From positions 744,001 through 808,000 of the forward strand of contig NW_024881503.1 in the NCBI RefSeq assembly GCF_019059575.1: 64,000 nucleotides of DNA. Direction: 5' to 3'. Origin of the DNA: Amphibalanus amphitrite (taxonomy: Eukaryota; Arthropoda; Thecostraca; Balanomorpha; Balanidae). Made by a program: the position numbers and the translations under genes. The notes beneath the pieces were generated by a model. The model was not told where the DNA came from, did no database searches, and saw only the letters and a list, made by a program, of their open reading frames with translations. Of this stretch, positions 51,163-61,562 are shown piece after piece. Numbering within the stretch: the first letter of the stretch is position 1; each line of letters begins with the position of its first letter.

Positions 51163-53220
51163 TTACGCATCGGCAATACATCGACCACAAAGCCAAATAA
51201 GAAATTTCGTGTGTACACGTTCGAGGCGATTTAGATGGGTGGCCGCAGCTCCTCCCCAGATAACGCTGCCGTATTCCAAGATAGGCCTTACATTGGCACA
51301 ATACTTGCGGACGATAGCTCTGTAATCACAACGATACAGCGATCTGCCATGCTTTCCTGTTTGGAAGGACCTGATTAGGAGCCCTAATGCTCTATTAGCT
51401 TGGCGAACAACACGGTCAATCTCGCTGCCAAACGTCAGTTTTTCATCCAAGATAACACCCAAATCGCGCATTTCTCTGACTCTTTCAAGTGCTGCGCCTC
51501 CTATGGTATATAGAAATGTTACTGGGTGACGTCGCAGAGAAAGAGCCAAGATCTTACATTTAGCAGGATTCAGTGTTAGGCCCCACTTCCGTGACCAGTA
51601 ACATAGCTCATCTAACTGCCTCTGCAAGAATTCACAATCGGTATGAGACGTAACCCTGTGATAAAGTTTTACATCATCGGCGAACATGAGGCGATTTGTG
51701 TTGACAGAATTCGGCAAATCATTGATGTAACATGAAAATAACAGCGGCGAAAGGGGACCTTTTTCCGGGGTTCCCGACAGCATCGACATCCACGTTGAAC
51801 ATTTCCCATTGACAACCACTCTCTGCTCCCTATCGGTAAAGTAAGACTGAATTAAGCCAGAGAAACGCCCGATCTGTCACTTTGAAAGAACATCGCAGCT
51901 TATGTAACAGTAAGCTGTGGTTCACGCTTTGGAATGCGGCGCTGTAATCGGTATAAATTAAGTCAGTTTGCATCCCGTCAGAAATGTTGTCCCAAGCAGG
52001 GTATATTGGGTGAAGGGTAGGACGAACTTTGGTAGGAATTTCTAGTATAACTACTAGAAAACCTACTATATGTGGTCGGGACTAGCAAAAAGTTAGTTCA
52101 AACTAGAATATGTTAGCGCTTGTGGTCGGCAGTCGTGACGCGCACGTGACATTCATTTCTTAAATTTCTTAAATAACAGGTTTTAGGGGCCGATTAGTGC
52201 GCAGACACATTCAATAAGCTATTAATAATTGATAACGCAAACATTCAAGATTCTACAATCTACATCATTCAATTCTAGCCGAAATCATACGGCGCTCCCA
52301 GGATTCGAACTCACGACCCTCGGATCCGTAGCCCGATACGCTACCGATTGCGCTACCGAGGACCGCGCGCCGACGATCGGAGAGGCGGATCGCGGGTGCT
52401 GGCGTGCAGAGAAATCTTTACCCTGTACGCCGTAGAAGATCGGCTGGGTTTCGTGAAAAATGGTAGAGGAATTGTCGAAAGAAAATTCATCGATCTATCA
52501 TTTGAGACTAAGAACCATTGATTCCTTCAAAGGTTGACAGAGATATCGCTCGCCGAAAACAGGCCATTTAACATGTAAACCCTATGGGCTGGTAGGAAAT
52601 GTACGCCGTGGAGCAGCAGTGCTACCAACTAACTTCGGCGGGGGCCGGTCCCAAGCCTCGTGGAGCATAGTTGCTAAATATGTCATGCATGAGCGCCTCG
52701 GCATGAAGCCATGTTGCTCGCTGCGAAGCACTGGACTTACATGGTTCAACAACGAAGCATAAACAACACGCTCGAGAACTTTGCTGAGTAACGGTAATAG
52801 CGATACAGATCGATAGTTTGCCGGATCACACTTATTACCCTTTTTGAATATCGGGATAATATTCGCTCGCTTCCAGGAACGGGGCACAGATCCCTGTTCC
52901 AACGACAGCCTGCAAATAATGGTAACTGGCACAGTGAGCTCTTCGTAGCACTCGCGTATCACCCTCGCACTGATTCCGTCAGGGCCGCATGCCTTGTATG
53001 GACTGATGCTGAGCATGATGCTGCGAACAGTCTCTTCTGAGATTCCTAAACTCGCTGAGCACGTCCAGATTGTAATCAGGTGGTGTAGGTAGCTGTTCCA
53101 CGCGGTGTTTGGAGAATTTATGACTGAACGCACGATTAAGTAGCTCGGCTTTGTCAGTGTCCTTTGTTACTTTCCGACCACCTTCCATCAGATGTGGAAT
53201 CGCACTGACTTGCGGTGCCC
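51163..53220 (-). mobile_element. Jockey/CR1-like LINE fragment, interrupted
   Basis: Reverse transcriptase sequence in two blocks. The first (about 53220-52657) reads GPDGISARVIRECYEEL, IIPIFKKGNKCDPANYRSVS and EQHGFMPRRSCMTYLATMLH. The second (51988-51163) resumes as NISDGMQTDLIYTDYSAAFQ, and then carries SGTPEKGPLSPLLFSCYIND and the FADD box (MFADDVKLYHRV). The two blocks join in frame across a 650-bp insertion with a 9-bp duplication. A frameshift near 51840 and an altered PQG motif (PEKG) show it is dead. The 5' part with endonuclease is missing, and the 3' end is cut by the transposase fragment at 51160. Confidence 0.82.
51998..52647 (-). mobile_element. 650-bp SINE-like insertion with 9-bp duplication
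   Basis: GTCCCAAGC flanks the insert exactly (51989-51997, 52648-52656). Removing the insert and one copy restores the reverse transcriptase frame (AWD|NISDG). On the minus strand a tRNA-Arg(ACG)-like head lies inside: A box TAGCGCAATCGG near 52345, a well-paired D stem, an anticodon arm with loop CTACGGA, and a B box GAGTTCGAATCC near 52297. The acceptor and T stems do not pair, so it is not a working tRNA. The minus-strand 3' end is CCCAATATACCCT without poly-A. The 9-bp duplication fits LINE-mediated insertion. Confidence 0.7.
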
Positions 53221-54100
53221 TTGTTTTGTATGGAGTAGGTGGTGCTGGTTATATGGTTCATTGAGTGTATTGACTTTGTATTTCATTGCCAGTTATGGTC
53301 AGTGATCAGTAATTGACAGTAGGCCCAAGGAAGGGCTCAAAGAATGCCGTCATATGCGTCGGGAATCGTTCAATGTCTTTCGTGATTTATCGCGTGCCGT
53401 TTGCTTACCTGTAAAGGTCTCACTTGTTGACATTCAAAACCATGGCTTCCGACCATAAGCGTGTTTACTTTTGACGGCGGCGACCGGGGTCGACCGGCGC
53501 GGCGGCCGGGTCTGCAGGCGGGGGCCAGAGCGCGGTGCGGCCTGGTGGCGGACGGGCGTGCTGCATGTTCTTTTTTATTCATTGCGCTCGTTGAACTCCG
53601 TTTCTTTCAAGCATTATTCGTTCATTTTCGTTAGCATACAACAAACATAACAATCAAGAAACACAGTAAAACACGCTCAACAAACACACAGTAGGGCAAG
53701 GGAGAGGCAACAAACACAAGGCCAAGTCTCTCGACGAAAGTGGTATCTTTCCTTTACAGGATTTCCTGCAGCTGCCGGAAGCCAGTGTAGTGGCCAGCCG
53801 GGTCGGGCCACTTTCGGCGGATGGCTGCCACGACGCAGGCGGGCACTGCTTGCCGCTGCCCACTCCCCAACCGGCCCCACTGAGAACATTACAGCCAGAG
53901 GCCGTTTTTAACCCCAGGATACACGCACACAAACACACACACGCACACGCACGCATTGCGCATGGAACGTTCTGAATGTGTTAAAATCAGGACGTTATTT
54001 CAACTTTATCCCGCGAGTTGCTGTGAAGGGGGCGACTTCATCACTTCCCCGCAACAGCCGTAGTAGTGCGAAGCACAGTATTCCTGATAGTAGTTAAACA
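53220..54100. other. No gene; GC-rich patch and CA repeat
   Basis: A short GC-rich patch lies at 53470-53570 and a CA/CG microsatellite at about 53924-53956. Frames here lack motifs. Confidence 0.4.
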
Positions 54101-55640
54101 AAGGCCAGTCAGAAACAAGGCTAACCCAGCTGAGGTATGATGAGTCACGTAAGTTTCGGTGGTTAGCCTCAAACTTTGCAGTTTTGCAGTTTTTGCAGTT
54201 TTAAGACGACTATGTGCAAATGACCTTTTTTACCTCCGCATGATGTACTGGCGGTATGCCTGGTGCCGCCTGGCCCGGTTCAGAGCGCCAGGCTCCGTGT
54301 CCCTTCCAGGGAACAGAGGGGCGTCCCGCGCATCTCTGCTTGGAAGATCAGCGCGGCCGCCACCGTGGCCTCGGTCAACGCGACCAGCCTGACCTGCTGC
54401 AGAGAAAGGCGTTTTTCCTTGTGATTTACAAATTACACTGGATCGTAAGAAACTTGAATATCAAACAAGAATATGAAATATAGGTGCAAAATTTTAATGG
54501 AGCTGCAATCATGAATCATGGACGGTTAACACCAAATTCATCGCTAGTAAAAAGTGCACGCATGCCCGATGCGGGCTGATTTGGATGTGGTACACTCACA
54601 TGATCCTCGCCCCTCGGACACATCATGGTATGCTCATTTTTGAAGGCACAATTTTCATGTATCTACCGAGCACAAGTTGAAATTAAATATTTTAGCGGTA
54701 AGAAATTCTTGGACAGACGCTTAAGTTGTCAAAACTCACGTGAGAGCTTCGGTACTGCACTTGGGGCCAAATCGCTTTTGAAAAAAACGAACGTCAAAAT
54801 CTCGCGCATTTTTTCCATGACGCCCTGCTTGACGCTAACCCCACGCAAATACTTACGGCTATCAATTTGGTTTGGAAATACAGCGACATCTTCAGTGCCA
54901 TGCCACTAACAAGTGTCGAAAAACACGGTGCGCCCATACCGCCGGCTAGGCCGTAGGCGTTACCAGCCCCATTTGGTGTTCAGCGACGCCCGGCGCTCAC
55001 TGCCAATCAGGCGGCGCCCCGTCTGAGTGTCCGTCTCCGCCGGCCATGAACCATGACTGCCCACCGGGCTGCCCTTGAGACTGCGGACGCCGCCCAGCCG
55101 CGCCCCGCCACTGGCAATGCTCCGCAGAGAATACGAGATAAGGCGTTTAAATTCCGGGCAGTGCTTTACAAGAACAATATCTTTATGATGTTTTTCTGTT
55201 TACTTTTTTAATCCTTGTTCAAAGAGTTGCTCAAAATGCGCGAGGATCGTTAATCAACGGCTAGGTACTAAAAGCATTGCCCCAGTAATTTCAACATTGG
55301 TATGCAAATACCAACGGTCATCCGTATCAATGTTCGGCGCTTCTATTTCAAAATTTCACAACAGAGCTTGATCAAACACAAAAATTTAGCAGACTTCACA
55401 TGTCTATTCGCTAAGGGATTGCTGGAGGAAAGATTCTTATGCTGGAGCGTAATGAAGGCGGAAAAGAAAAATGATAGGCATGACATCCAGCTCCTCCCAG
55501 AAGACCCCCGGGTTTACACCAGGCAGTCATATTTCCCGCCTGCCTTTGTGAATATTTATATTGCAACTAACTAGACATAATGCAACATAACATAGGTCAA
55601 TGAAATTAATGGTGTGAAGTGCTCTAGCGAGGAACATAGC
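54100..55640. other. No gene recognised
   Basis: Frames at 54625-54909 and 55302-55574 have no recognisable family. A CCAATCA box occurs near 54995 in a GC-rich patch. Confidence 0.35.
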
Positions 55641-55648
55641 GAGAATAG

Positions 55649-56445
55649 ATACGTGAAGAATCATTGACCTTTTCCTCGAAAATGTAAAAACAATGCCAAA
55701 AGTTATATTGAATGCGGTGAGCTTTCGGCTACAAGCCTTCGTCAAACCAACAAAATGACACGATACAAAATTCAAAATTCATGTCTACATGCAACACTCT
55801 AGAATTGAATTTTTAAACTGCCATTGTAGATACTCGTGCCTGTTTATGGAACAAACCTATCACTCCGCTAAAATCCAAGTACACGTAATGATATGCAACA
55901 ACATGTGATAAAGATAGTTGCACCAAACACATGATCTCAGATGTCACATATCAATTATCAGGCGACGGAGACCGTCGGCATACCATCACATGATAGGCCA
56001 TACAATCACATCGGATTGATTGATAGGCCGTACAATCCCACGGATACCTAGGCATACAATCACATGATAGGCCAAGAAGACAGGTTATAGTTTATCTTTG
56101 GTCGGTTTCTTCGGATCAGTATGGACTCGGCTATCTTACGGTCGGGATGGTCTTTAGCCTTGTACAAAATTTTAACACCGAGAGGAATGCGGGGAACATC
56201 GGTTGTAGCGTGGCACATCATGAAATGGTCGCCCATCGGCGTCCCCTCAGATCTATTTACAGCATCACGTACATGCTCATTAAATCGCAAACGAACGGGA
56301 CGTTTCGTTTCTCCAATATACATACTAGGCTCCCCTCCCTCATCACATAGTTTTCAATACCGCATTCAATATAACTTTTGGCATTGTTTTTACATTTTCG
56401 AGGAAAAGGTCAATGATTCTTCACGTATCTATTTATAACATAGGT
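55649..56445 (-). mobile_element. Penelope-like element fragment with inverted repeats
   Basis: About 80 bp at 55655-55730 (ATAGATACGTGAAGAATCAT ... TTATATTGAATGCGGT) recur in inverted orientation at 56361-56440. Between them lies a GIY-YIG endonuclease ORF on the minus strand. The left repeat also carries GCTTTCGGCTACAAGCCTTC, typical of the terminal repeats of Penelope-like elements. The reverse transcriptase is absent. Repeats in opposite orientation around a 3' fragment are a known outcome of PLE insertion. Confidence 0.75.
56060..56350 (-). pseudogene. GIY-YIG endonuclease, C-terminus of a Penelope-like element
   Basis: The frame reads CDEGGEPSMYIGETKRPVRL (just before and after the Met at 56323), then RFNEHVRDAVN and, at the end, ILYKAKDHPDRKIAESILI followed by RRNRPKINYNLSSWPIM. 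YIGET, the Arg in RPVRLR, the NEH segment, and the Glu in IAESIL with the final NxP region match the GIY-YIG domain of PLE proteins. The initial GIY half lies at the inverted-repeat junction and is lost. Only the last ~95 codons remain, so this is a 3' remnant. Confidence 0.82.
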
Positions 56446-56459
56446 CATACTGGAAACCT

Positions 56460-57400
56460 GAAAATCGATCACTGGAATGGCGTAGACAATACTGACCTCG
56501 CGTTTTCAAAATGAGCCTTATATAAACGCCAGCACAAGTTCTTGAGAAACCTACATCCGGACTGAACTGTGAACCAGGGCCATGTTAGTTTTTTACTATC
56601 CTGTCGAATGCAGTTATTCTGCATTATATAACTTTAACATTGCTACCATTTCTATTTTCTAAAACCGTTTCAATCAGTTCAGAATAAAAAATTGAAAAGA
56701 TTTCATAGAATGAACTCCAAGAAATGGGTGCGCTCTGGTATTGATTTGCTGGTGATACAAAGGATTTCTTAATCGTATTTTTCTTTAAAACTATCCAATT
56801 CTTGGTCTTGGGAACTTTTTAGTCGCTAGAAAATAGGTTGGTCTTTTTTTACAGACACCCATGTTTCAACAATATGCGATGAGAAGAATGCTATTAAAAA
56901 TCCTCAAAATACAAAGCACCTAAGTCGTATACCTATACGTTGCAGGGGACGCAGGTACCCCTTGCGTGTGCCAGGAGTGATTACCAGATAAAATCCGCCT
57001 CCGATTGGTTGGAGGAGAGTGACCGTTACCTTCTATAGATTGTCTCGTGAACTGTAATGCACCACTAGAAAAGAACCATTGCAAATTGTGAAACGCAATG
57101 GTTCCTTTCTAAAACTATTGACAAACAGCATGCAAAGATGTCATTATCTCTGAAGCTCTTGCCTAGATCGAGTTCCAATCAATCTCCTACAAAATGTAAG
57201 CTGGATGTATGAACCCACCGTACGCGAGATCAATACCTTTGGGATCATATCACGGATCCAAATCCGTGCTTATGCATCATTGCTACATTTTAACTTCTTC
57301 AATATGTTAGTACCGATTACACATCGAAAGACAGCATTGCTCTGCAGACGGGATGTTTTACTGGCTCTCTCTGATAAAACCTCCGGACGCTTGTCCCGGC
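56460..57400. other. No gene recognised
   Basis: AT-rich spacer upstream of the cuticle-type gene; nothing supportable seen. Repeated AACCATTGC/GCAATGGTT stretches near 57075-57105 form a short inverted repeat. Confidence 0.4.
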
Positions 57401-57570
57401 TTCGACGTTTAAGACCCGAGAAACATCCGGGACGGGAGGAGGCGTCCGTGGTGCTGATCTCAGAGGTTCGTATCCGCCAGGGCCACGCCCTCGCTGCGGG
57501 GCGGCGGTTCGGTGGGCCGGCGGACGGGGTGGGCGACCGCGCCACCGCCCTCGGGCAGGGCTGGCCGCGC

Positions 57571-57576
57571 TATATA
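57571..57576 (+). promoter_or_regulatory. TATA box of the cuticle-type gene
   Basis: TATATA in a GC-rich setting (GCGCTATATAGGCGG), 68 bp upstream of the start codon. With the usual ~30-bp spacing, transcription would begin near 57600 and give a 5' leader of about 35-40 bases. Confidence 0.75.
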
Positions 57577-57638
57577 GGCGGCCGCCGCGCGCCCAACGAC
57601 GTTCTTGTGAGCAAGCCGACAGCTCCGACACCCACATC

Positions 57639-57650
57639 ATGATCCGTGCG
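57639..57650 (+). CDS. Cuticle-type secreted protein, exon 1
   Basis: ATGATCCGTGCG encodes Met-Ile-Arg-Ala and runs straight into the donor GTGAGT at 57651. The context CCACATCATG is reasonable for a start. A first exon of only a few codons that interrupts the signal peptide, joined to exon 2 by a phase-0 intron (here 57651-58107, 457 bp), is characteristic of arthropod cuticle-protein genes. Without this exon the long exon lacks a start codon in a good context. Confidence 0.8.
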
Positions 57651-58107
57651 GTGAGTGAACGCTGCCGATCGCTGTAGTATACGGCGTCGAATGGGGCAGT
57701 AATGGGTAATTATAGTGTTAATAAGCCTCATTTTGTGAAACATAAACGTCGGCCTGGCTTAGATGATAAAATTCACGTTTGTGTGGTAATTTAGTTCGTA
57801 ATATTTTCTACAGATATAATACAGAATACGTTTGCATATAATTCTGTTCGTTCAAGCATGTTTTGTGTCACCCAGAAGCGTATCTTTCGATAATGCATGA
57901 TAAAAAAAGAAATTGTTAACGTTTACCCACGACCATTTAAGCACAGCTAACCTTTTTAATTTCGATGTCCTCTCTGAGATTTCTTACCGCAAATGCTAGT
58001 TCATCTCCCATGAATATTATGCAACTAACAACTGGAAGGGCAATGCTGCCTAATGTCCATGCACCGAGTGCGCGCGCCCGTGTGCTGACCTGCGGCGGCG
58101 TCTCCAG

Positions 58108-58380
58108 GTCGTGTTCGCCCTGCTTGTGGCCGTGGCCAGCGCCGCCTTCATCCCCGTGCTGGACGTGGACCGTTCGTACCCGATCCGTGACGAGTTCGAC
58201 CGGCCCATCTACACCCTGGGTCAGAAGGCCGCCTTCGACGTGCGCACCAAGACAGCGCGCACCGAGCAGGACGTGCCCATCGTGCCCGTGGCGCCCGCCG
58301 TCACCTACCACGCCGCTGCCCCGGTCGCCTACCACGCCGCCCCACTTGCCTACCACGCCGCTCCGTATGCGGCGTGGTAG
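58108..58380 (+). CDS. Cuticle-type secreted protein, exon 2
   Basis: A good acceptor (GGCGTCTCCAG, AG at 58106-58107) opens a frame of 90 codons ending in TAG at 58378-58380. With exon 1 this makes a 94-residue protein. Residues 1-17 (MIRAVVFALLVAVASAA) are a signal peptide, with cleavage likely before AFIPVLD. The mature part has an acidic/basic segment (DVDRSYPIRDEFDRPIYTLG) and ends in repeats TYHAAAPVAYHAAPLAYHAA. AAP and YHAAP repeats are typical of low-complexity arthropod cuticular proteins; the RR (Rebers-Riddiford) chitin-binding domain is absent. The likely role is a structural component of the exoskeleton secreted by epidermis. The exon is very GC-rich at third positions. No AATAAA was seen close downstream. 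Confidence 0.8.
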   Translation, partial: VVFALLVAVASAAFIPVLDVDRSYPIRDEFDRPIYTLGQKAAFDVRTKTARTEQDVPIVPVAPAVTYHAAAPVAYHAAPLAYHAAPYAAW

Positions 58381-59380
58381 ACCGCCGCCGTTCACTACAT
58401 CTAGATGACTACCGAGCGAGCCTGGACGACCGATCAGCTTTGGGCCGAACCGACCGCCGCGCGTGGCGAGCTGGGTCCCGCGGGGTGAGGTCAAGACCTC
58501 GCCTGCGGCCCTGGCGCCGCGCCGGGCAGTCGTGTGCATCTCACTTGAACCGACTAGCGGCAGTCTTGCCGCCGACTGAACCATTCACCCCGTTTGTCAT
58601 TGAAATACAGTCTGACGCGATGAGGATATTGTTTGAGTAGGCGGCGCTTGAGTATGACCCGGGGCTGTCTTGCCCCATCTACGTATTAAGTGTCGGGGAA
58701 AGTCCAGTGACTATCTATCCAGTATCTGCAAGCCGTACAAAGGTTTAACAATTGTGTTCCAACGAAGAAAAACCACGTTTCAAAATATTTTCTTTTTTAA
58801 CCATTGTCTCGCTATTTGGAAAGTCGCTGAGGTCGCTGCGAGACCTCAGTTGAATATCTCGCATTGTACTTCGCACGTGCGGGGCCCAATGTCTCACTCG
58901 CCTATTTGTCACGGCCCAAAAAAACGAAGAATATGCAATACCGTTCATACCTGAACGGTATTGAACGATCAGGCTGGTCGAAGGAAAACGCTCATAGAAC
59001 CTGGCTGGTTCTTTGAGCGAGACGCCAATTTTATTATTACTTTTCATTACCATACTCGAAAAAGATGTCACATTAACTTAAAAATGAAGTCTGATCTTGT
59101 ATAGAGGTAAGAGCTTTTCGAAGATATTGAACTTGGACTTTTATTTATCATGCCTATTTTACTACGAGCAACGCCGGCCTGAATTGAATTGCGGCAAGGC
59201 TCGCCGTTTGTTTAATTTTCTAATAAACAAACACAAACTTCACGAACAGCGTTCGCGAAAAAGTGACGTCATCGGGAGAGTTATTGAGCTAATGGCGAAC
59301 AGGCTCGCGAACGTTCATGAACTGCTCCTGAACGCAGTAGAGGGGGCGAATCCTTCATAAGCTGTCCTTCATAAAAGCTG
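58381..59380. other. Downstream flank; repeat fragment and hairpin
   Basis: About 58870-58920 is a diverged copy of the right end of the element at 2426-3085 (shared TTCGCACGTGC ... GGCCCA ... CTCGC). A perfect 11-bp stem AATACCGTTCA/TGAACGGTATT with a 4-base loop lies at 58937-58962. No gene seen. Confidence 0.5.
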
Positions 59381-59384
59381 TCCT

Positions 59385-59985
59385 TCATAAAATTCAAAAG
59401 GTTATTAACTTTTCTGCGCGTGTCATCGCAGGCACCAGGAAACATGACCACATCACACCTGTGCTCAGGTCTCTCCACTGGCCGGATGTCGAGACCATGG
59501 TGCGCCGCAGAGACGCTGTGAAAGTGTTCAATGCGCTGAATGATCCAGATACGCCTACCGCGATTCGCCAAATGTTTACATTGCGTGCTGATGTGTCCGT
59601 CAGACAAACTCGGGTGACCGAGCGCGGTGACTTACACCTCCCGAAGTGCAGACTGTCTGCATCGCAGAGAGCTTTCTCCTACAGAGCGGCGGCCACTTGG
59701 AACAGATTGAGCTTTGCCGGTGCCGTCGCTCACACTGAAAGCAGTTTCAAAAGTTTTGCCCGCCGCTGCATTGTCTAGTGCCGTTCTGATGCTTTTTTTA
59801 TCGTATCACATCTTGTCACATTTTATCTGGTCGCTCTTTAATCACATTTTACCTGGTCGTCGCTTTTTACAATGTGTGTATGCATGTACGAGTATATTGT
59901 ACAATTGACGTGAGTGCCGAAAAGCCGTATAAACGGAAGTACTCAATACATGACTATGACTATGACTATGACTATGACTATGAAT
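59385..59985 (+). mobile_element. 3' end of a CR1/L2-like LINE
   Basis: The frame to 59778 reads INFSARVIAGTRKHDHITPV, LRSLHWPDVETMVRRRDAVK, and later SQRAFSYRAAATWNRLS. These match the C-terminal part of CR1/L2-type LINE proteins (…ARVISGxRKxDHITPVLxxLxW…, RxFSYRAxxxWNxLP). Only the last ~130 codons are present. About 170 bp of 3' UTR follow, ending in (TGACTA)n at 59947-59984. Short 3' tandem repeats in place of poly-A are usual in this group. Strongly 5'-truncated. Confidence 0.78.
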
Positions 59986-59989
59986 AAAA

Positions 59990-60944
59990 CCCCTTCAACC
60001 GTTTCGCTCATAATTACGCTAGAGCCTCGCGGAAAAATGAGCGTGTCCGCCGTTACGAGAAGTAGCGATAGTACCCGATTTTTAGGTGTCAGGTCAACCG
60101 GTGGCCTCTAAGGTCAGGTCAAATTGCCCAAGGCACGGGCTCAGTTTTTGGTAAAGAAATTTGCAAAAAATGGCCGCAGAGCCGCGATTTTTGGCATCAT
60201 ACTGTTCGCCCAACTGAAGCGCGTCGAAATGAATTACTTTTTGTTCGGGTGAGATCAACTTAAGGTGTTGACCTCGGGTCAAGGTCAGGTCAGATTTCCT
60301 CAGGCCACGAAGCTTGTCGAAGGTCATAAGTATTGCATATTCTTCGATTCGGCAGGTCTTCCCGAGTCCATTGGTGGCCTTCCCGACTCTAGCTCAATTT
60401 GATCGGGAATTATTGACGAAAAACTTATGACCCTACTTAGCGACGTCATAAATTACGTCATTCAAGGTCAACAATGCAAAAGCGAAGCATCGAACCTTGC
60501 AAGGAGTGCATGATCACGAATGCATGTGCTTGAGATAGGTTTAGATCATTCCCGGCGCCAAAATAACAGTTTCCATATTTCCCATTGACTTATAATGAAT
60601 AAATATCACGTGGCCGACCTAACCTCACGTAACCTTTATGAAAAAATCCCGAGATATACAAGTTGTGAGATCTTCGGAGCGTACTACCTCCTGAAGTTTC
60701 ATTTCCCTGTGAAAGTTCCTCTGGCATTAAGGGCGTTGCGAAGTTGCGACATCTGAGGATCGTGCAGCTCGGAAAACTTATGTTCACTTATGATGTCATA
60801 AGTCGGTGGCCTGACCTGACCTAAAAATGCGGTTATCACAAGATATGGCTTGAATCAAAGGTCAGGTATCCATATTTCAGCTCTCTAATCATAGGCGTGT
60901 TCCGAGCTATCGTGAAAACCCTATGAGGCACAGGCCGGCGAGGG
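59990..60944 (+). mobile_element. AGGTCA-rich repeat family, copy D (second subfamily)
   Basis: Starts with CGCTAGAGCCTCGCGGAAAA, GAGCGTGT, ACCCGATTTTTAGGTGTC and AGGTCAACCGGTGGCCTC, collinear with copy C in reverse. Ends (reverse complement) CCCTCGCCGGCCTGTGCC beside TTAA (60945-60948). Shared interior blocks with C and E include GTTGCGAAGTTGCGACATC and TTGATCGGGAATTATTGACG. The left inverted end is missing, possibly cut by the LINE 3' end at 59985. Non-coding. Confidence 0.78.
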
Positions 60945-60949
60945 TTAAA

Positions 60950-61560
60950 ATACCTTCCAAACCTTGTAAATGACCCAAAACAACCCAAACAATGACGGTT
61001 TCAATCGATTGGCAAGTTCCTTGAGTATGTAAATAACATAAAAACTTATTACCGACTGATCTTTTCATGCACACACGGGTTGTCTTGTACCTAGGTGAAT
61101 ATCGTTATTCAATAAAAAGCTACATTTCGTCAACCTCAGTATCAGTTAGTTTCAGTTTCAGTTTCAGTATCAGTATCAGTAATAGTATCAGTGTAGTTCT
61201 TTTCCCAGGATAGAAAAAGAACAATTACGAATGCAATGGCATTCCCACTTCCCAGTTCCGAAGCGGCTGCTACGCTTGTAAGCGTGCCATTCAACTACGA
61301 ACTACTGTTGATCTTCTTACTGCCCTATACTCGCATGGGATGCAATTTTTCAGAACTCAAAACTTGCTAGGAACTGAGATACCGAAAAAATGCTATAAAA
61401 TGTCCATTCGAAAATGTATTAATTTTATTTCGATTTTCTCGATAGGTCACCGGTAAGTGTGAAAAAGTATGAACCCAATTATTTCAATCAGATGACACAA
61501 ATTTACTAGCTTGTTCCTGCCAGAGGTGATAAACCGAGAATCGGCATCAACGCGTTCGCA
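60950..61560. other. No gene; CAGTTT/CAGTAT microsatellite
   Basis: A hexanucleotide run of CAGTTT and CAGTAT steps lies at about 61136-61195. Otherwise nothing supportable. Confidence 0.5.
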
Positions 61561-61562
61561 TC

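Noticed and set aside
52275-52360. Functional tRNA-Arg(ACG) gene on the minus strand
   Set aside because: D stem and anticodon arm pair, but acceptor and T stems do not; it lies inside a SINE-like insertion, so it is called a tRNA-derived head.
57937-58584. Minus-strand frame of 215 codons opposite the cuticle gene
   Set aside because: It spans the intron and is a shadow of GC-rich exon 2; the plus-strand gene has TATA, donor, acceptor, signal peptide and repeats.
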